The position numbers and the translations under genes are program-made. The notes beneath the pieces were generated by a model. It saw only the letters and a program-made list of their open reading frames with translations. It was not told where the DNA came from and searched no databases. A DNA stretch of 64,000 nt from Pyrinomonadaceae bacterium (GTDB lineage: Bacteria > Acidobacteriota > Blastocatellia > Pyrinomonadales > Pyrinomonadaceae), in the NCBI GenBank assembly GCA_025054715.1, contig JANWYH010000003.1, forward strand, positions 60,781 to 124,780, in the 5' to 3' direction. Positions 51,708 through 62,180 of the stretch are shown piece by piece. Each line of letters opens with the position of its first letter. Within the stretch, counting starts at the first letter, position 1.

Positions 51708-52816
51708 GAGTATTGCAGTTAGTTTCAAGTTTTAATTTAGGCGGCAGCGAAAATCATGCAGTGCAGCTTATAAATAGCCTTTACCAAAGAAAAATAAAAG
51801 TTTTCGTTGCGGCTTTGCGTAAAGAAGGCGAGTTACTTAAACAGATCTTCAACCAAGACAAAATAGTAGAATTCAGGATAAATTCGTTCTACAACCTAAA
51901 TTTTGTTCGTCAGCTTTTCAGAGGTGCAAAGTTTATACGACAAAATGGAATTCAAATTGTTCACACACACGACTTCTACAGCAATATTTTCGGCACGCTT
52001 GCTGCTCTCTCTGTGGGTGCAAAAGTAATCGCATCGAAGCGCGAAACTGGCGGTATGCGCTCAAAAATGCAGACTTGGGTAGAAAAACAGGTCTTTCGAC
52101 TTGCCAGCGTAATTTTGGCAAATTCGGTCGAAGTTAAGAATTATCTCGTCAATCACGGCATTCAAAAAGAAAAGATTGTAGTCATTCATAACGGCGTTGA
52201 TCTGAAAAGGTTTGACGCCGTAGGGAAAAGCAAAAAAGAGCTACTTCAAAACTTTGGCCTACCAGACGACGAGCAGATAAAGTTTGTGATGCTAACGGCG
52301 AATTTTCGCCATAAGGTAAAAAACCAAGCTATGCTGTTAAGAGCAGCCCAAAGACTTTCAGAAGCTTTTCCAAAACTACACTTCATTTTTGCGGGCGAAG
52401 GTGAATTGCTCGATCAACATAAAAAATTAGCAGACGAATTAGGCGTTACAGAGAAAACTCACTTCGTCGGTAGATGTAAAAACATACCAGAGCTTCTGAA
52501 AATAAGTGACTTTTGTGTGCTCACTTCTCATTATGAAGGCTTCCCTAACGCCATTTTGGAGTATATGGCAGCTAGAAAGCCTGTAGTAGCGACAGACGTC
52601 GGAGGAGTTAGAGAAGCCGTAATTGATGGCGTGACAGGTTTAATTGTTAAACCAGACGATGATGAAGCCCTCGCAAATTGCCTTAAGTTTCTTCTTCAGA
52701 ACAACGAACAAGCACAAAGGCTTGCTATTGCAGGAAGAAAATTGGTAGAAGAAAAATTCTCTCTAGAAACGCAAATTGAAAAATTTTTGGAACTTTACAG
52801 GAAGATTTTACAATGA
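51704..52816 (+). CDS. GT4-family glycosyltransferase
   Basis: 370 residues, GT-B fold. The N-terminal domain begins RVLQLVSSFNLGGSENHAVQL (the glycine-rich acceptor loop). The C-terminal nucleotide-sugar site has the EX7E motif in TSHYEGFPNAILEYMAARKPVVATDVGG. The donor and acceptor are unknown. It is translationally coupled at both ends (ATGA overlaps with plsC and with the next glycosyltransferase), suggesting the three act on one lipid-linked or surface glycan. Confidence 0.92.
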   Translation: MRVLQLVSSFNLGGSENHAVQLINSLYQRKIKVFVAALRKEGELLKQIFNQDKIVEFRINSFYNLNFVRQLFRGAKFIRQNGIQIVHTHDFYSNIFGTLAALSVGAKVIASKRETGGMRSKMQTWVEKQVFRLASVILANSVEVKNYLVNHGIQKEKIVVIHNGVDLKRFDAVGKSKKELLQNFGLPDDEQIKFVMLTANFRHKVKNQAMLLRAAQRLSEAFPKLHFIFAGEGELLDQHKKLADELGVTEKTHFVGRCKNIPELLKISDFCVLTSHYEGFPNAILEYMAARKPVVATDVGGVREAVIDGVTGLIVKPDDDEALANCLKFLLQNNEQAQRLAIAGRKLVEEKFSLETQIEKFLELYRKILQ

Positions 52817-53907
52817 ACTCGAAAATAAAAATTCTCATTGTGGCTCCTTCAATGCGTAATTTCGGAGGACAATCCATTCAAGCCAAAAACTTGATTGATG
52901 CCTTCAAAAATGACGAAACTTTCGACTTGGAGCTTGTTGAAAACGATCCAACAACTTTCCTACAAATAAAATATCTACGCACTTTGGCAAAAAGCGTAAA
53001 GTTCTGGTTGAAACTCATAAAAAAAATTCCAAAATCAGACTTGGTTCATGTTTCCTCGGCCGCAAAAAGTGGATATCTCGTTGCTACGATACCACCATTT
53101 ATAATCTCAAAGCTATTTCGTAAGCCTGTTCTTTTACATTACCACAGCGGAGAACTCGAAGAACACATAAAGAAGTGGAAAATGACTTCGCTACCTGTAA
53201 TGCGCAGATTTGAGCAAGTAGTCGTGCCTTCAGAATTTCTTGCTAAAATTTTTGCAGACTTCGGCATTCGCGCAGAGATAATAGCCAACTTTGTTGATCT
53301 CAACAAATTCAAATTCAGAACCAGAAATCCGTTACGTCCTTTTTTTCTATCAAATCGAAACTTTGAAGAACACTATAACGTCGCCGATGTCCTAAGAGCT
53401 TTTCAGATAATTTCACAAAAATTTCCTCAGGCTAAACTTATCGTTGTAGGCAGCGGCAAAAAGGAACAAGAACTAAAAAACCTTGCCACAGAATTAAAAC
53501 TAAAGGAAGTAGAATTCGTCGGCAAGGTAACAAACGAGCAAATGGCTTCTTATTACGATAGGGCTGATATTTACCTGAATGCTTCATTAGTCGATAATAT
53601 GCCAGTATCACTGATAGAGTCTTTCGCTTGCGGACTTCCTGTCGTTTCTTACGCAACAGGCGGGATTAACTTTATGATAGAAAACCGAAAAACAGGAATT
53701 CTCATTCCAAAAGGAGACTACAAGGCTCTAGCCAAAGCAGCTATCGAACTTTTAGAAGACAACCATCTAGCTCAACAAATTATCGAAAATGCACGCATAG
53801 AAGCCAAAAGATATGAACCTGTCGGCATCATTAAAAAATGGCGCAAAATTTACGGTCAAATGCTTTCGCTACCTACAGCCTCATCGAGCGAAGCAAAACC
53901 TTTCTGA
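52813..53907 (+). CDS. GT4-family glycosyltransferase (second)
   Basis: 364 residues, GT-B fold. The start IKILIVAPSMRNFGGQSIQAKNL gives the N-terminal loop. The donor-site EX7E region is ASLVDNMPVSLIESFACGLPVVSYATGGI, where the first Glu is Asp. It is clearly paralogous to, but diverged from, the preceding transferase. Substrates are unknown. Its 3' end overlaps the convergent pyrD gene by 52 bases, an unusually long overlap. Confidence 0.9.
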   Translation: MNSKIKILIVAPSMRNFGGQSIQAKNLIDAFKNDETFDLELVENDPTTFLQIKYLRTLAKSVKFWLKLIKKIPKSDLVHVSSAAKSGYLVATIPPFIISKLFRKPVLLHYHSGELEEHIKKWKMTSLPVMRRFEQVVVPSEFLAKIFADFGIRAEIIANFVDLNKFKFRTRNPLRPFFLSNRNFEEHYNVADVLRAFQIISQKFPQAKLIVVGSGKKEQELKNLATELKLKEVEFVGKVTNEQMASYYDRADIYLNASLVDNMPVSLIESFACGLPVVSYATGGINFMIENRKTGILIPKGDYKALAKAAIELLEDNHLAQQIIENARIEAKRYEPVGIIKKWRKIYGQMLSLPTASSSEAKPF

Positions 53908-54932
53908 TGAATTATCTTTTGTAATCCTAAGTTAATATCACGAGCAACGGCAGGACCCATATAAACAAAACCAGTGTAAACTTGAAGGAGCGAAGCCCCA
54001 GCACATATTTTCTTAAAAGCATCCTCCGCCGTAAAAATCCCGCCAACACCTATTATCGGCAATTTTCCTTGACTTAAGCGATAAACCTTTCTTATTACCT
54101 GATTTGAAACTTCCGCAAGAGGTTTACCACTTAAACCGCCTTCACCCGCCTTTTGAATTTCGTAAGACGCTGTCTGCAAACCTTCACGACTTACAGTCGT
54201 GTTTGTAGCAATCACGCCATGAATCTTCGTTTCAAGGCAAACTTCGACTATAGCTTCGATCTGTGCTTCCGAAAGATCAGGAGAAATTTTAACTAAAATC
54301 GGAATGCAAGTTGTGTTTTCTTCCTGCATAGATTTTAGCAGCTTTCGGAGCTTATCGGCTTCTTGAAATTTTCTAAGATTAGGCGTGTTTGGACTTGATA
54401 CGTTGATAGCTACGTAGTCGGCTTCTTCGCGAATCAATCGAAAACAAGAAAGATAATTTTCGACGGCTTCTATCTCTTCGATTTCTCTATTTTTACCTAT
54501 GTTTACGCCCAAGATAAAATCTCTGTTCTTTATTTTCTTCAAACGCGAAACCACTACTTCTGCTCCATCGTTATTAAAACCCATTCGGTTTATCAAAGCT
54601 TTATCTGCTTCAAGTCTAAAAAGACGCGGTTTCGGACTTCCCGATTGCGGCTTGTAAGTAACCGTGCCTATTTCAACAAAGCCAAAACCGAGACAAGCAA
54701 GCTGAGCCGCCGCAACACAGTTCTTATCAAAACCAGCCGCTAGACCTAGCGGATTTTTGAATTTCAAGCCAAATCTTTCCACGGCTAGATCGACGCAGAG
54801 CCTTTTAGACAATACATTCTGGATAAAAGAAGGTCGTAGAAACGTCCTTATCGAAGACAAAGCAAAATTGTGGGCAGTTTCTGCAGGAAGACTAAATAAA
54901 AGAGGACGGACAAAGGTGTTGTAAAATGACAT
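53856..54932 (-). CDS. pyrD: Dihydroorotate dehydrogenase (quinone), class 2
   Basis: 358 residues. An N-terminal membrane-associating helix region ([22 protein letters not shown]) marks class 2. The FMN/orotate motifs are [33 protein letters not shown] and [11 protein letters not shown] with the catalytic Ser, and [11 protein letters not shown] binds phosphate. It oxidises dihydroorotate using membrane quinone in UMP synthesis. It is divergent from pyrR-pyrB-pyrC, with about 130 bases between starts. Confidence 0.95.
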   Translation of the reverse strand: MSFYNTFVRPLLFSLPAETAHNFALSSIRTFLRPSFIQNVLSKRLCVDLAVERFGLKFKNPLGLAAGFDKNCVAAAQLACLGFGFVEIGTVTYKPQSGSPKPRLFRLEADKALINRMGFNNDGAEVVVSRLKKIKNRDFILGVNIGKNREIEEIEAVENYLSCFRLIREEADYVAINVSSPNTPNLRKFQEADKLRKLLKSMQEENTTCIPILVKISPDLSEAQIEAIVEVCLETKIHGVIATNTTVSREGLQTASYEIQKAGEGGLSGKPLAEVSNQVIRKVYRLSQGKLPIIGVGGIFTAEDAFKKICAGASLLQVYTGFVYMGPAVARDINLGLQKIIHQKGFASLDEAVGSESI

Positions 54933-55061
54933 ATAGATTTTGACTGTAGCTATTCAACAAGCAGCCGTCAAGCCGTGTCAATCAATCCATTAATCAAAAA
55001 TCCTTTGTCTTGTAACTTGTCAATTTGCCAGCCTGTTTGTTACGATTTGCGATTGAGGAAT

Positions 55062-55637
55062 ATGACACAAGAACACGATCTAGTTGAAAAAGCCCGCATA
55101 ATGGATGCAGCGCGTATAAATCGCGCATTGTCGAGGCTTGCTTCTGAAATTGTAGAGGAAAACCAAGGTGCTAACGATCTTTATCTAGTGGGTATCAGAA
55201 GACGTGGCGTTCCCTTAGCCGAAAGGATCGCAAAGAAAATCGGAGAATTAGAAGGAAGAATACCTCTTCTTGGTAGCCTCGATATAACTCTTTACAGAGA
55301 CGATCTTTCTACTGTAGGAGCTAGCCCAATAGTCAACAGAACCGAGCTTGAGGCTAGCATAGAAAATAAAAACATTGTTCTTGTTGACGATGTCCTATAT
55401 ACAGGAAGGACCATTCGTGCAGCACTTGATCAGCTAATGGACTTCGGAAGACCTCGCAAGGTTCGGCTTGCAGTCTTGATTGATCGAGGACGAGAACATC
55501 GTGAACTTCCTATTCAAGCTGACTTCATCGGAAAAACTGTTCCTACGAAAAGAAGCGAGATTATCAAGGTAATGCTAAAAGAAATTGATGGAGAAGAAGC
55601 AGTAGGAATTTTCGTGCGCGCAGGCGAAGAAGCTTAA
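55062..55637 (+). CDS. pyrR: PyrR regulator / uracil phosphoribosyltransferase
   Basis: 191 residues from the ATG at 55062, chosen for TGAGGAA just upstream; the frame extends to 54975 without a signal. The PRPP-binding motif is [19 protein letters not shown] (about 106-124). [15 protein letters not shown] and [10 protein letters not shown] are typical of PyrR. It senses UMP/UTP and in many bacteria binds pyr mRNA. I see no clear PyrR anti-antiterminator sequence in the 130-base leader region. It is first in the pyr operon, 1 base before pyrB. Confidence 0.93.
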   Translation: MTQEHDLVEKARIMDAARINRALSRLASEIVEENQGANDLYLVGIRRRGVPLAERIAKKIGELEGRIPLLGSLDITLYRDDLSTVGASPIVNRTELEASIENKNIVLVDDVLYTGRTIRAALDQLMDFGRPRKVRLAVLIDRGREHRELPIQADFIGKTVPTKRSEIIKVMLKEIDGEEAVGIFVRAGEEA

Positions 55638-55638
55638 G

Positions 55639-56577
55639 ATGAATAAGCCATTCAAACGAAAGGATCTACTGGGAATTAGGGATTTATCGGCAGAAGAAAT
55701 AAATACGATTCTTCACACGGCTGAGGCCTTTAGAGAAGTATCTAGGCGTGATGTGAAAAAAGTACCTACGCTTAGAGGTAAAACCGTCATCAATCTTTTT
55801 TTTGAACCTTCGACGAGAACAAGAACCAGTTTTGAACTAGCTGCTAAACGACTTTCCGCTGACGCTGTAAACATTTCGACATCAACATCCAGTCTTGCAA
55901 AGGGTGAAACGATATTAGACATGGCTAAAAATCTAGACGCTATGGCACCTCACGTGATCGTTGTAAGGCATAGCTCCGCAGGTGTTCCACATCAGCTAGC
56001 CAAAGCCAGCCGTGCATCAATAGTAAATGCTGGAGACGGTTCAAACGAACATCCAACTCAAGCCCTGCTCGACGCAATGACGATACGAGAGCACAAAGGC
56101 AAAATAGAAGGCTTGAAAGTGGCTATACTCGGCGACATACTACATAGCCGCGTTGCTCGCTCAAACGTTCATCTTCTGACAAAACTAGGCGCAAGAGTCT
56201 GTATAGCTGGCCCAGGCACTCTGGTTCCAAAAGATTTCGCCAAACTAGTAGATGATAATTTGGAAATTTGCCAGAACATAGAATCAGCAATCGAAGATTC
56301 AGACGTTGTTATGGTTCTGCGAATCCAGAAGGAAAGAATGAATCAAGCTTTTTTTCCGACGATGCGAGAGTATTCTATTCATTACGGACTTACTAAGGAA
56401 AGATTAAAACTAGCTAAAAAGGATGCAATAGTTCTCCATCCGGGACCGATGAATAGAGGTGTCGAAATAGCCTCTGACGTAGCTGACGGCTCTAGCTCAC
56501 TGATTCTTAATCAAGTTGAATACGGACTAGCAGTAAGAATGGCAGTTTTATACCTTTTGACTGGTGGAGAAGAATAG
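55639..56577 (+). CDS. pyrB: Aspartate carbamoyltransferase catalytic subunit
   Basis: 312 residues. The carbamoyl-phosphate motif is [13 protein letters not shown] (about 54-66), with [11 protein letters not shown] and the aspartate-binding region [20 protein letters not shown] is the conserved C-terminal loop. It forms carbamoyl aspartate, the first committed step of pyrimidine synthesis. No pyrI regulatory subunit is present. The TAG stop overlaps the GTG start of pyrC by one base. Confidence 0.96.
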   Translation: MNKPFKRKDLLGIRDLSAEEINTILHTAEAFREVSRRDVKKVPTLRGKTVINLFFEPSTRTRTSFELAAKRLSADAVNISTSTSSLAKGETILDMAKNLDAMAPHVIVVRHSSAGVPHQLAKASRASIVNAGDGSNEHPTQALLDAMTIREHKGKIEGLKVAILGDILHSRVARSNVHLLTKLGARVCIAGPGTLVPKDFAKLVDDNLEICQNIESAIEDSDVVMVLRIQKERMNQAFFPTMREYSIHYGLTKERLKLAKKDAIVLHPGPMNRGVEIASDVADGSSSLILNQVEYGLAVRMAVLYLLTGGEE

Positions 56578-57866
56578 TGAAAAGACTTGTAATCATCGGC
56601 GGACATCTGATCGATCCTCTGGAAAAACAAAATGGCGGACGTAATCTTCTCATAGAAAATGGACGTGTAAAAGCATGGCTTAAGCAGGACGAACCCTTCC
56701 CAGAAGATGCCGAAATCATAGACGCAACCGGAATGATAGTAGCACCAGGCTTTATTGACATGCACGTTCACCTTAGGGAACCAGGCCAAGAACACAAAGA
56801 AACAATTGAAACCGGCACTGCAGCAGCTGTAGCAGGTGGATTTACGAGCGTATGCTGCATGCCTAACACTAATCCAATCAACGATAACGCTGCCATAACA
56901 AGATTCATAATTGAGCAGAGCGAACGAGCAGGATTAGCAAATGTATTCCCAATCGGTGCAATAACCAAAAATTCTGAAGGAACAGAACTTGCCGAAATGG
57001 GCGAGATGCGAAATGCCGGAATCGTAGCGGTATCTGATGATGGTCGTCCTGTCCCAAATGCAGGAATAATGCGTCGAGCAATGGAGTATGCAAAAGATTT
57101 CGATCTCACCGTAGTTGATCATTGCGAGGATAAATCACTATCTAACGGGGGCGTTATGCACGAAGGAAAAATTTCCCTTCTTCTTGGACTAAGGGGAATA
57201 CCGGCTCTAGCAGAGGAGCTTGACGCTATCAGAGACGTTATGCTTGCAGAACTGACTGGCGCCAAAGTTCACATTGCTCATATATCAACAAAAGGAGCTA
57301 TCGAAGCCGTTCGAATAGCAAAAAGCAAAGGATTAAAAGTGACTTGTGAGGTAACACCGCACCATTTCACTCTCACCGACGAAGCAGTCGAAGGTTATAA
57401 CACGAATGCAAAAATGTCACCACCTCTTAGAAGTCAAGAACACCTAGAAGCAATTCTCGAAGCCATAAAGGATGGAACGATAGACGCAATAGCAACCGAT
57501 CACGCCCCACATCACCCAGACGAAAAAAATCTAGAATTTGATCGTGCTCCGTTTGGAGTAATCGGTCTTGAAACTGCTGTAGGATTGACTTTTGAGAAAT
57601 TGGTGCATGTGGGAATCATTGATCTTGTGAGAATGGTCGAGATGTTCTCGACAAATCCAGCTCGTATCTTCGGACTAACAGATAGAGGCACATTGCGACC
57701 TGGTTCTATGGCCGACATTACCATTTTAGACCCACATCTTGAATGGACCTACAGAGTCTCAGAAACACGCTCGAAATCAAAAAATTCTCCTTTTGATGGC
57801 TGGTCATTTCATGGCGCAGTTGTAATAACTATTGTAAATGGTAAAATAGTTTACCGGCGATCTTAA
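56577..57866 (+). CDS. pyrC: Dihydroorotase (class I)
   Basis: 429 residues starting at GTG (56577). The metal-binding motif is [20 protein letters not shown] (about 61-80), which is the dihydroorotase signature. Other ligands lie in VVDHCED and HIAHISTKG, and the catalytic Asp in [14 protein letters not shown]. It closes the pyrimidine ring precursor in the step after PyrB. The length and sequence fit active class I enzymes rather than the inactive PyrC' partners of some aspartate carbamoyltransferases. Confidence 0.95.
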   Translation: MKRLVIIGGHLIDPLEKQNGGRNLLIENGRVKAWLKQDEPFPEDAEIIDATGMIVAPGFIDMHVHLREPGQEHKETIETGTAAAVAGGFTSVCCMPNTNPINDNAAITRFIIEQSERAGLANVFPIGAITKNSEGTELAEMGEMRNAGIVAVSDDGRPVPNAGIMRRAMEYAKDFDLTVVDHCEDKSLSNGGVMHEGKISLLLGLRGIPALAEELDAIRDVMLAELTGAKVHIAHISTKGAIEAVRIAKSKGLKVTCEVTPHHFTLTDEAVEGYNTNAKMSPPLRSQEHLEAILEAIKDGTIDAIATDHAPHHPDEKNLEFDRAPFGVIGLETAVGLTFEKLVHVGIIDLVRMVEMFSTNPARIFGLTDRGTLRPGSMADITILDPHLEWTYRVSETRSKSKNSPFDGWSFHGAVVITIVNGKIVYRRS

Positions 57867-57889
57867 ATTACCTTTAAAATAGAAGAAAG

Positions 57890-59488
57890 ATGCTTCGTCT
57901 AGCCCTTATTTTTTCACTCACAATCGTTCTTTTTCTTCCTCAAAACTCCACGCAAAAGGCTTCTGAAAAACCATACGATCTTCTCATAGTAAACGGCAGA
58001 ATAGTGGATGGCACAGGTAACCCATGGTTTCGTGCTTCAATCGCAGTCAAGAATGGGCGGATCGCTAAAATTGGCAAAATAGAACCTGACAGCGCTAAAC
58101 AAGTCATAGACGCAAAAGATAAAATCGTTGCTCCAGGATTCATTGATGTCCACACTCACGTTGAAAATATCTTCAACCTGCCAGATGCTGAAAATTTTGT
58201 CCGAATGGGAGTAACTTCCCTGATAACAGGAAACTGTGGAAGTTCAACAATAAATGTTGCTGAGTTTCTAGCAAGATACGAAAAAACGCCTCTTACGGTA
58301 AATTTAGGGACACTCATAGGACATGGCTCAGTAAGAAGCAAAGTTATGGGAACTGAAGACAGGCTCCCGTCACCAGAAGAACAAGCACAGATGGAAGCCT
58401 TGGTAGAAAAGGCCATGCAAGAAGGAGCTTTAGGGCTTTCAACCGGCTTAATCTACGTTCCCGGCACCTACGCAAAAACCGAGGAAATAGTAGCTCTAGC
58501 AAAAGTTGCAGCAAAATACGGCGGGATTTATGTTTCTCACATCAGAGACGAAGGCACAAAGGTTATTGAATCTATAAAGGAAGCAATTGAGATAGGTGAA
58601 AAGGCTCAGATTCCGGTCCAGATTTCTCATTTTAAGATTTCCAGCAAACGTCTCTGGGGCAAAAGCAACATGACACTTGAGCTTGTAAAATCAGCAAGAG
58701 AGCGTGGTCTTCAAATTACAGTTGATCAATATGTTTATCCTGCTTCTTCTACCTCTCTAGATGCAAGATTGCCGAATTGGGTGGCTGCAGGCGGACGTAA
58801 CGAAGCCATAAAAAGACTTTCCGATACTCAAACCCGAAAGAAAATTATCGAAGAGATGAAAGAAGAACTTAAAAATAGAGGATTCAAGGATTACAGCTTT
58901 GCTTATGTAGCTAACTACTCACCAAATCCTGAATATAACGGCAAGAACATCGTAGAAATTACAAAAATTGAACAAGGCAGAAAAGACCTAAACTCACAAA
59001 TAGAACAAATTTTTCGTATGTATGAAAAAGGCGGTGCTTCGATGGTTTATCGAGTAATGAGCGAAGAAGATGTGCAAAGAATCCTGCAAGCACCCTTTAC
59101 CATGTTCGCTTCTGATAGCGGAGTTAGAAGTTTCGGGCAAGGAGTCCCGCATCCAAGAGGATACGGCAACAACGCTAGAGTTTTAGGAGAGTACGTGAGA
59201 AAACTGAAACTTATAAGCCTCGAAGAAGCCATACGCAAAATGACATCTCTTCCGGCTCAGGTATTCAGTCTTCGTGATAGAGGACTTCTCCTAGAAGGCT
59301 TTGCGGCAGACATTGTCATTTTCGATGAAAAAACGGTAACGGATAAGTCTACCTTTGAAAATCCGCATCAATACCCAGAGGGATTTAGTTACGTAATCAT
59401 CAACGGTGAGATAGTCTTGAACGAATCTGGCTTGACAGGCAGACGACCAGGTCGTCCGTTAGTTAGATCAAATCGAGGAGTCTTATGA
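57890..59488 (+). CDS. Exported N-acyl-D-amino-acid deacylase-type amidohydrolase
   Basis: 532 residues with a signal peptide (MLRLALIFSLTIVLFLPQNS). Amidohydrolase metal ligands are in APGFIDVHTHVEN, and GALGLSTGLIYVPGTYAKTEEI, YVSHIRDEG and QISHFKISS match the D-aminoacylase/dihydroorotase-like family. The late Asp is in FASDSGVRSFGQGVPHPRGYG. It probably releases D-amino acids or similar from N-acyl compounds in the periplasm. It begins 23 bases after pyrC and is coupled by a 4-base overlap to the following hydrolase. Confidence 0.92.
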   Translation: MLRLALIFSLTIVLFLPQNSTQKASEKPYDLLIVNGRIVDGTGNPWFRASIAVKNGRIAKIGKIEPDSAKQVIDAKDKIVAPGFIDVHTHVENIFNLPDAENFVRMGVTSLITGNCGSSTINVAEFLARYEKTPLTVNLGTLIGHGSVRSKVMGTEDRLPSPEEQAQMEALVEKAMQEGALGLSTGLIYVPGTYAKTEEIVALAKVAAKYGGIYVSHIRDEGTKVIESIKEAIEIGEKAQIPVQISHFKISSKRLWGKSNMTLELVKSARERGLQITVDQYVYPASSTSLDARLPNWVAAGGRNEAIKRLSDTQTRKKIIEEMKEELKNRGFKDYSFAYVANYSPNPEYNGKNIVEITKIEQGRKDLNSQIEQIFRMYEKGGASMVYRVMSEEDVQRILQAPFTMFASDSGVRSFGQGVPHPRGYGNNARVLGEYVRKLKLISLEEAIRKMTSLPAQVFSLRDRGLLLEGFAADIVIFDEKTVTDKSTFENPHQYPEGFSYVIINGEIVLNESGLTGRRPGRPLVRSNRGVL

Positions 59489-61377
59489 AAAAACTTGTCT
59501 TTATTTTCTTTACTTTTATCTTTCAAGTCAATGCTCAACAAATAAGCGAGCTTGCAAGATATATTCGTGAAAACTACACAAAAAGAGAAGTCTATATACC
59601 GATGCGAGACGGAGTAAAACTTTTTACCGCAATTTACGAACCAAAAGATAAGTCTCAAAAATATCCCATACTTCTAAACCGCACTCCCTATTCAGTAGCT
59701 CCTTACGGCGAAGACAAGTTCAGAGAAACACTGGGACCAAATGAGCTATTCGCATATGAAGGATATATCTTTGTTTACCAAGACGTTCGTGGTCGCTGGA
59801 TGTCGGAAGGAAAATTTGAGAATGTCCGTCCTCATATTGAAAATAAAATGCCTCAGCAAATAGATGAATCCAGCGACACTTACGATACAATCGAGTGGCT
59901 CATAAGAAATCTCGATAATCACAACGGACGAGTCGGAATCTATGGAATCTCATATCCGGGATTTTATACCTCTGCTGGTTCGATAGATTCTCATCCCGCC
60001 TTAAAAGCCTGCTCACCACAAGCACCCGTTTCCGATTGGTTTCACGGAGATGATATGCATCATAACGGCGCTCTTTTCCTTGCTCAGAACTATGCCTTCT
60101 TCACTCTTTTTGGGCAACCTCGTCCTGGTCCTACAAGCACAGCAGATTACCTCGTTCGCTGGTCTGCTCCACAGGATGGATATAACTATTTCTTAAACTT
60201 AGGTGGTCTAAAAGAAGTTGCCGATTCTTATCAGAAAAACCTTGGAATGAGGATAGAGTTCTGGGATGAAATGATGAAGCATCCTAACTATGACGACTTT
60301 TGGAAAGAAAGAAACATTTTACCGAAGCTGAAAAACATCCGCTGTGCAACAATGACCGTTGGTGGCTGGTACGACAATGAAGATTTATACGGAGCATTGC
60401 AAACTTATCAACACATTGAAAAACAAAATCCTGGTATTTTCAATGTGCTGGTTGTAGGTCCTTGGTTTCACGGCGGTTGGGCAAGATCAGACGGTGATTG
60501 GCTCGGAACAGCCTATTTTGAACAAAAAACAGCAAAGTGGTACAGGGAAAACGTAGAATTACCTTTCTTCAACTATTTCCTCAAAGACAAAGGCGATCTT
60601 TCCAAAATAAAGGAAGTTTTATTATTCGACACAGGAGCAAACCGCTGGCAAAGTTTTAGCGGCTACAACCCTCCAGAAACTGTTCCTCTAAGACTTTATT
60701 TAACAGAAAATGGAGGACTGTCACTAAAAGCACCTGAAAAACAAGGCTATGAAGAGTACATTTCTGATCCAATGAACCCTGTTCCCTATACGCAAAAAAT
60801 CACATTCAATTATCCGAGAGATTTCATGACCGAAGATCAAAGATTTGCTGCAACACGTCCCGATGTCCTTGTCTTTCAAACAGAACCATTGAAAGAAGAC
60901 ATAACGATCGTAGGCGACATAAGACCTGAATTATTTATATCTTCAAGCGGCACCGATTCAGATTTTATTGTTAAATTGATAGATGTTTTTCCAGATGATT
61001 ACAGATTCCCACAAGGCGTAAGACCACCTGAAAGCTCGGCTTGGACAGTCTTTCAACCCGGTGGTTATCAAATGCTACTTCGGGGTGAGCCAATGCCGGC
61101 AAGATTTCGCAATAGCTTCGAGCGTCCAGAACCACTCAAGCCCAACACGCCAACAAAACTTTCTTTCGTTATGCCCGGCGTGTTTCATACCTTCAAAAAG
61201 GGACATCGCATAATGATACAAATCCAAAGCACATGGTTTCCATTGGTTGCGAGGAACCCGCAAAAATTTATGCTGAATTACAAGCTAGCGACAAAGAACG
61301 ACTTTCAAAAGGTTTTAAATCGAGTTTATTTCGGAGGTAAGACAGCGTCTTCTATCGTTTTAAGAGCTCTAAAATAA
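59485..61377 (+). CDS. Exported CocE/NonD-family serine hydrolase
   Basis: 630 residues with a signal peptide (MKKLVFIFFTFIFQVNA). The alpha/beta hydrolase core has the nucleophile Ser in RVGIYGISYPGFYTSAG (near residue 157) and the His in VVGPWFHGGW; PMRDGVKLFTAIYEP and YQDVRGRWMSEG are family motifs. A C-terminal jelly-roll domain of the X-Pro dipeptidyl-peptidase type (from about 410, VPLRLYLTENGG) follows. Members hydrolyse acyl esters, amides or peptides. With the deacylase upstream it may form an exported two-gene catabolic unit. Confidence 0.92.
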   Translation: MKKLVFIFFTFIFQVNAQQISELARYIRENYTKREVYIPMRDGVKLFTAIYEPKDKSQKYPILLNRTPYSVAPYGEDKFRETLGPNELFAYEGYIFVYQDVRGRWMSEGKFENVRPHIENKMPQQIDESSDTYDTIEWLIRNLDNHNGRVGIYGISYPGFYTSAGSIDSHPALKACSPQAPVSDWFHGDDMHHNGALFLAQNYAFFTLFGQPRPGPTSTADYLVRWSAPQDGYNYFLNLGGLKEVADSYQKNLGMRIEFWDEMMKHPNYDDFWKERNILPKLKNIRCATMTVGGWYDNEDLYGALQTYQHIEKQNPGIFNVLVVGPWFHGGWARSDGDWLGTAYFEQKTAKWYRENVELPFFNYFLKDKGDLSKIKEVLLFDTGANRWQSFSGYNPPETVPLRLYLTENGGLSLKAPEKQGYEEYISDPMNPVPYTQKITFNYPRDFMTEDQRFAATRPDVLVFQTEPLKEDITIVGDIRPELFISSSGTDSDFIVKLIDVFPDDYRFPQGVRPPESSAWTVFQPGGYQMLLRGEPMPARFRNSFERPEPLKPNTPTKLSFVMPGVFHTFKKGHRIMIQIQSTWFPLVARNPQKFMLNYKLATKNDFQKVLNRVYFGGKTASSIVLRALK

Positions 61378-61381
61378 GGCC

Positions 61382-62065
61382 CTACAATGGAATTCTATAT
61401 CTTAGGTTAACTCCGAAACCTAGCGTTTCTTTTATTGCTGCACCAGTTATGTTTTGCCTGATTAGAAAAACATCTATATCAAGTTTCCGAGTGACATTTT
61501 TCGTAACTCCGGCAAAAAAGTCATTTCGGTAAAGCTTTCGGCTTTGATAACTGTAGAAAACTTCGTCAGCAACAAAAAAAGAGAAAACTTCCTTTCCCTT
61601 ATGCCTTACAGGGAAAAACGGCTGGAGACGAGCACGTTGAACAACTAAGTTGGGGCGCGACCGGATAATCTGGTAACTTGTAAAAAGGCGGCCGCGCAAA
61701 CCAAAATTTCGCCACCTTTTTTCGGTTTGTATAAAAAAATTCAGACGATGCTCAAAAAAAGCCGTCCCTTCCGTTGGTCTTGCCTCACGATAAAGATAAG
61801 ACCATCCAAGTGTAAAGTTTCTGTTTACTCGGTAATTTAACCCAACACCAACCCGCTTATCTATTGGGCGGGCTAAGTTTCTTCCTCTTCTTAATACAAA
61901 ACTTAAATTCAGACTTAGATTATCAACCTCTTTATTCACTTCTTTCTTTTTCACAACAGGAAAAACTAAGGTAAGTTCATTCCAATTCACTACATCATCC
62001 GTATCTTGGGAAAAAGTTCCAGAAAATAAGAAAAATAACAGGAAAATAAGTGATAATTTTTTCAT
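61382..62065 (-). CDS. DUF2490-family outer-membrane beta-barrel-like protein
   Basis: 227 residues with a signal peptide (MKKLSLIFLLFFLFSGTFSQ). It has repeated amphipathic strands, each with Arg and Tyr/Phe at the ends, for example NFTLGWSYLYREARP, HRLNFFIQTEKRWRNFGLRG and ETLGFGVNLRYRIPL at the extreme C-terminus ending in Leu. This pattern fits a small outer-membrane barrel of the DUF2490 type. Function is unknown. It is convergent with the CocE gene (4 bases between stops). Confidence 0.82.
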   Translation of the reverse strand: MKKLSLIFLLFFLFSGTFSQDTDDVVNWNELTLVFPVVKKKEVNKEVDNLSLNLSFVLRRGRNLARPIDKRVGVGLNYRVNRNFTLGWSYLYREARPTEGTAFFEHRLNFFIQTEKRWRNFGLRGRLFTSYQIIRSRPNLVVQRARLQPFFPVRHKGKEVFSFFVADEVFYSYQSRKLYRNDFFAGVTKNVTRKLDIDVFLIRQNITGAAIKETLGFGVNLRYRIPL

Positions 62066-62146
62066 AATAAGCTTTTGAGTTTACAAAAAAGTTAAAGCTC
62101 AGGCAAATTCAAGATGGTGAGTCTTGGGTATTTTTGATGTAGGAGA

Positions 62147-62176
62147 GAATCGGGCGATTCTTCAATCGCCCGATTC
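62147..62176. terminator. Perfect 13-bp hairpin, intrinsic terminator
   Basis: GAATCGGGCGATT (62147-62159), loop cttc, AATCGCCCGATTC (62164-62176). A T-rich tract follows on the plus strand. It lies 4 bases past the stop of the minus-strand rhodanese fusion and separates it from the DUF2490 gene. Confidence 0.75.
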
Positions 62177-62180
62177 GTCT

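Noticed and set aside
54933-55061. PyrR-binding attenuator before pyrR
   Set aside because: I looked for the conserved anti-antiterminator loop and for a terminator with T run in the pyrR leader and found neither.
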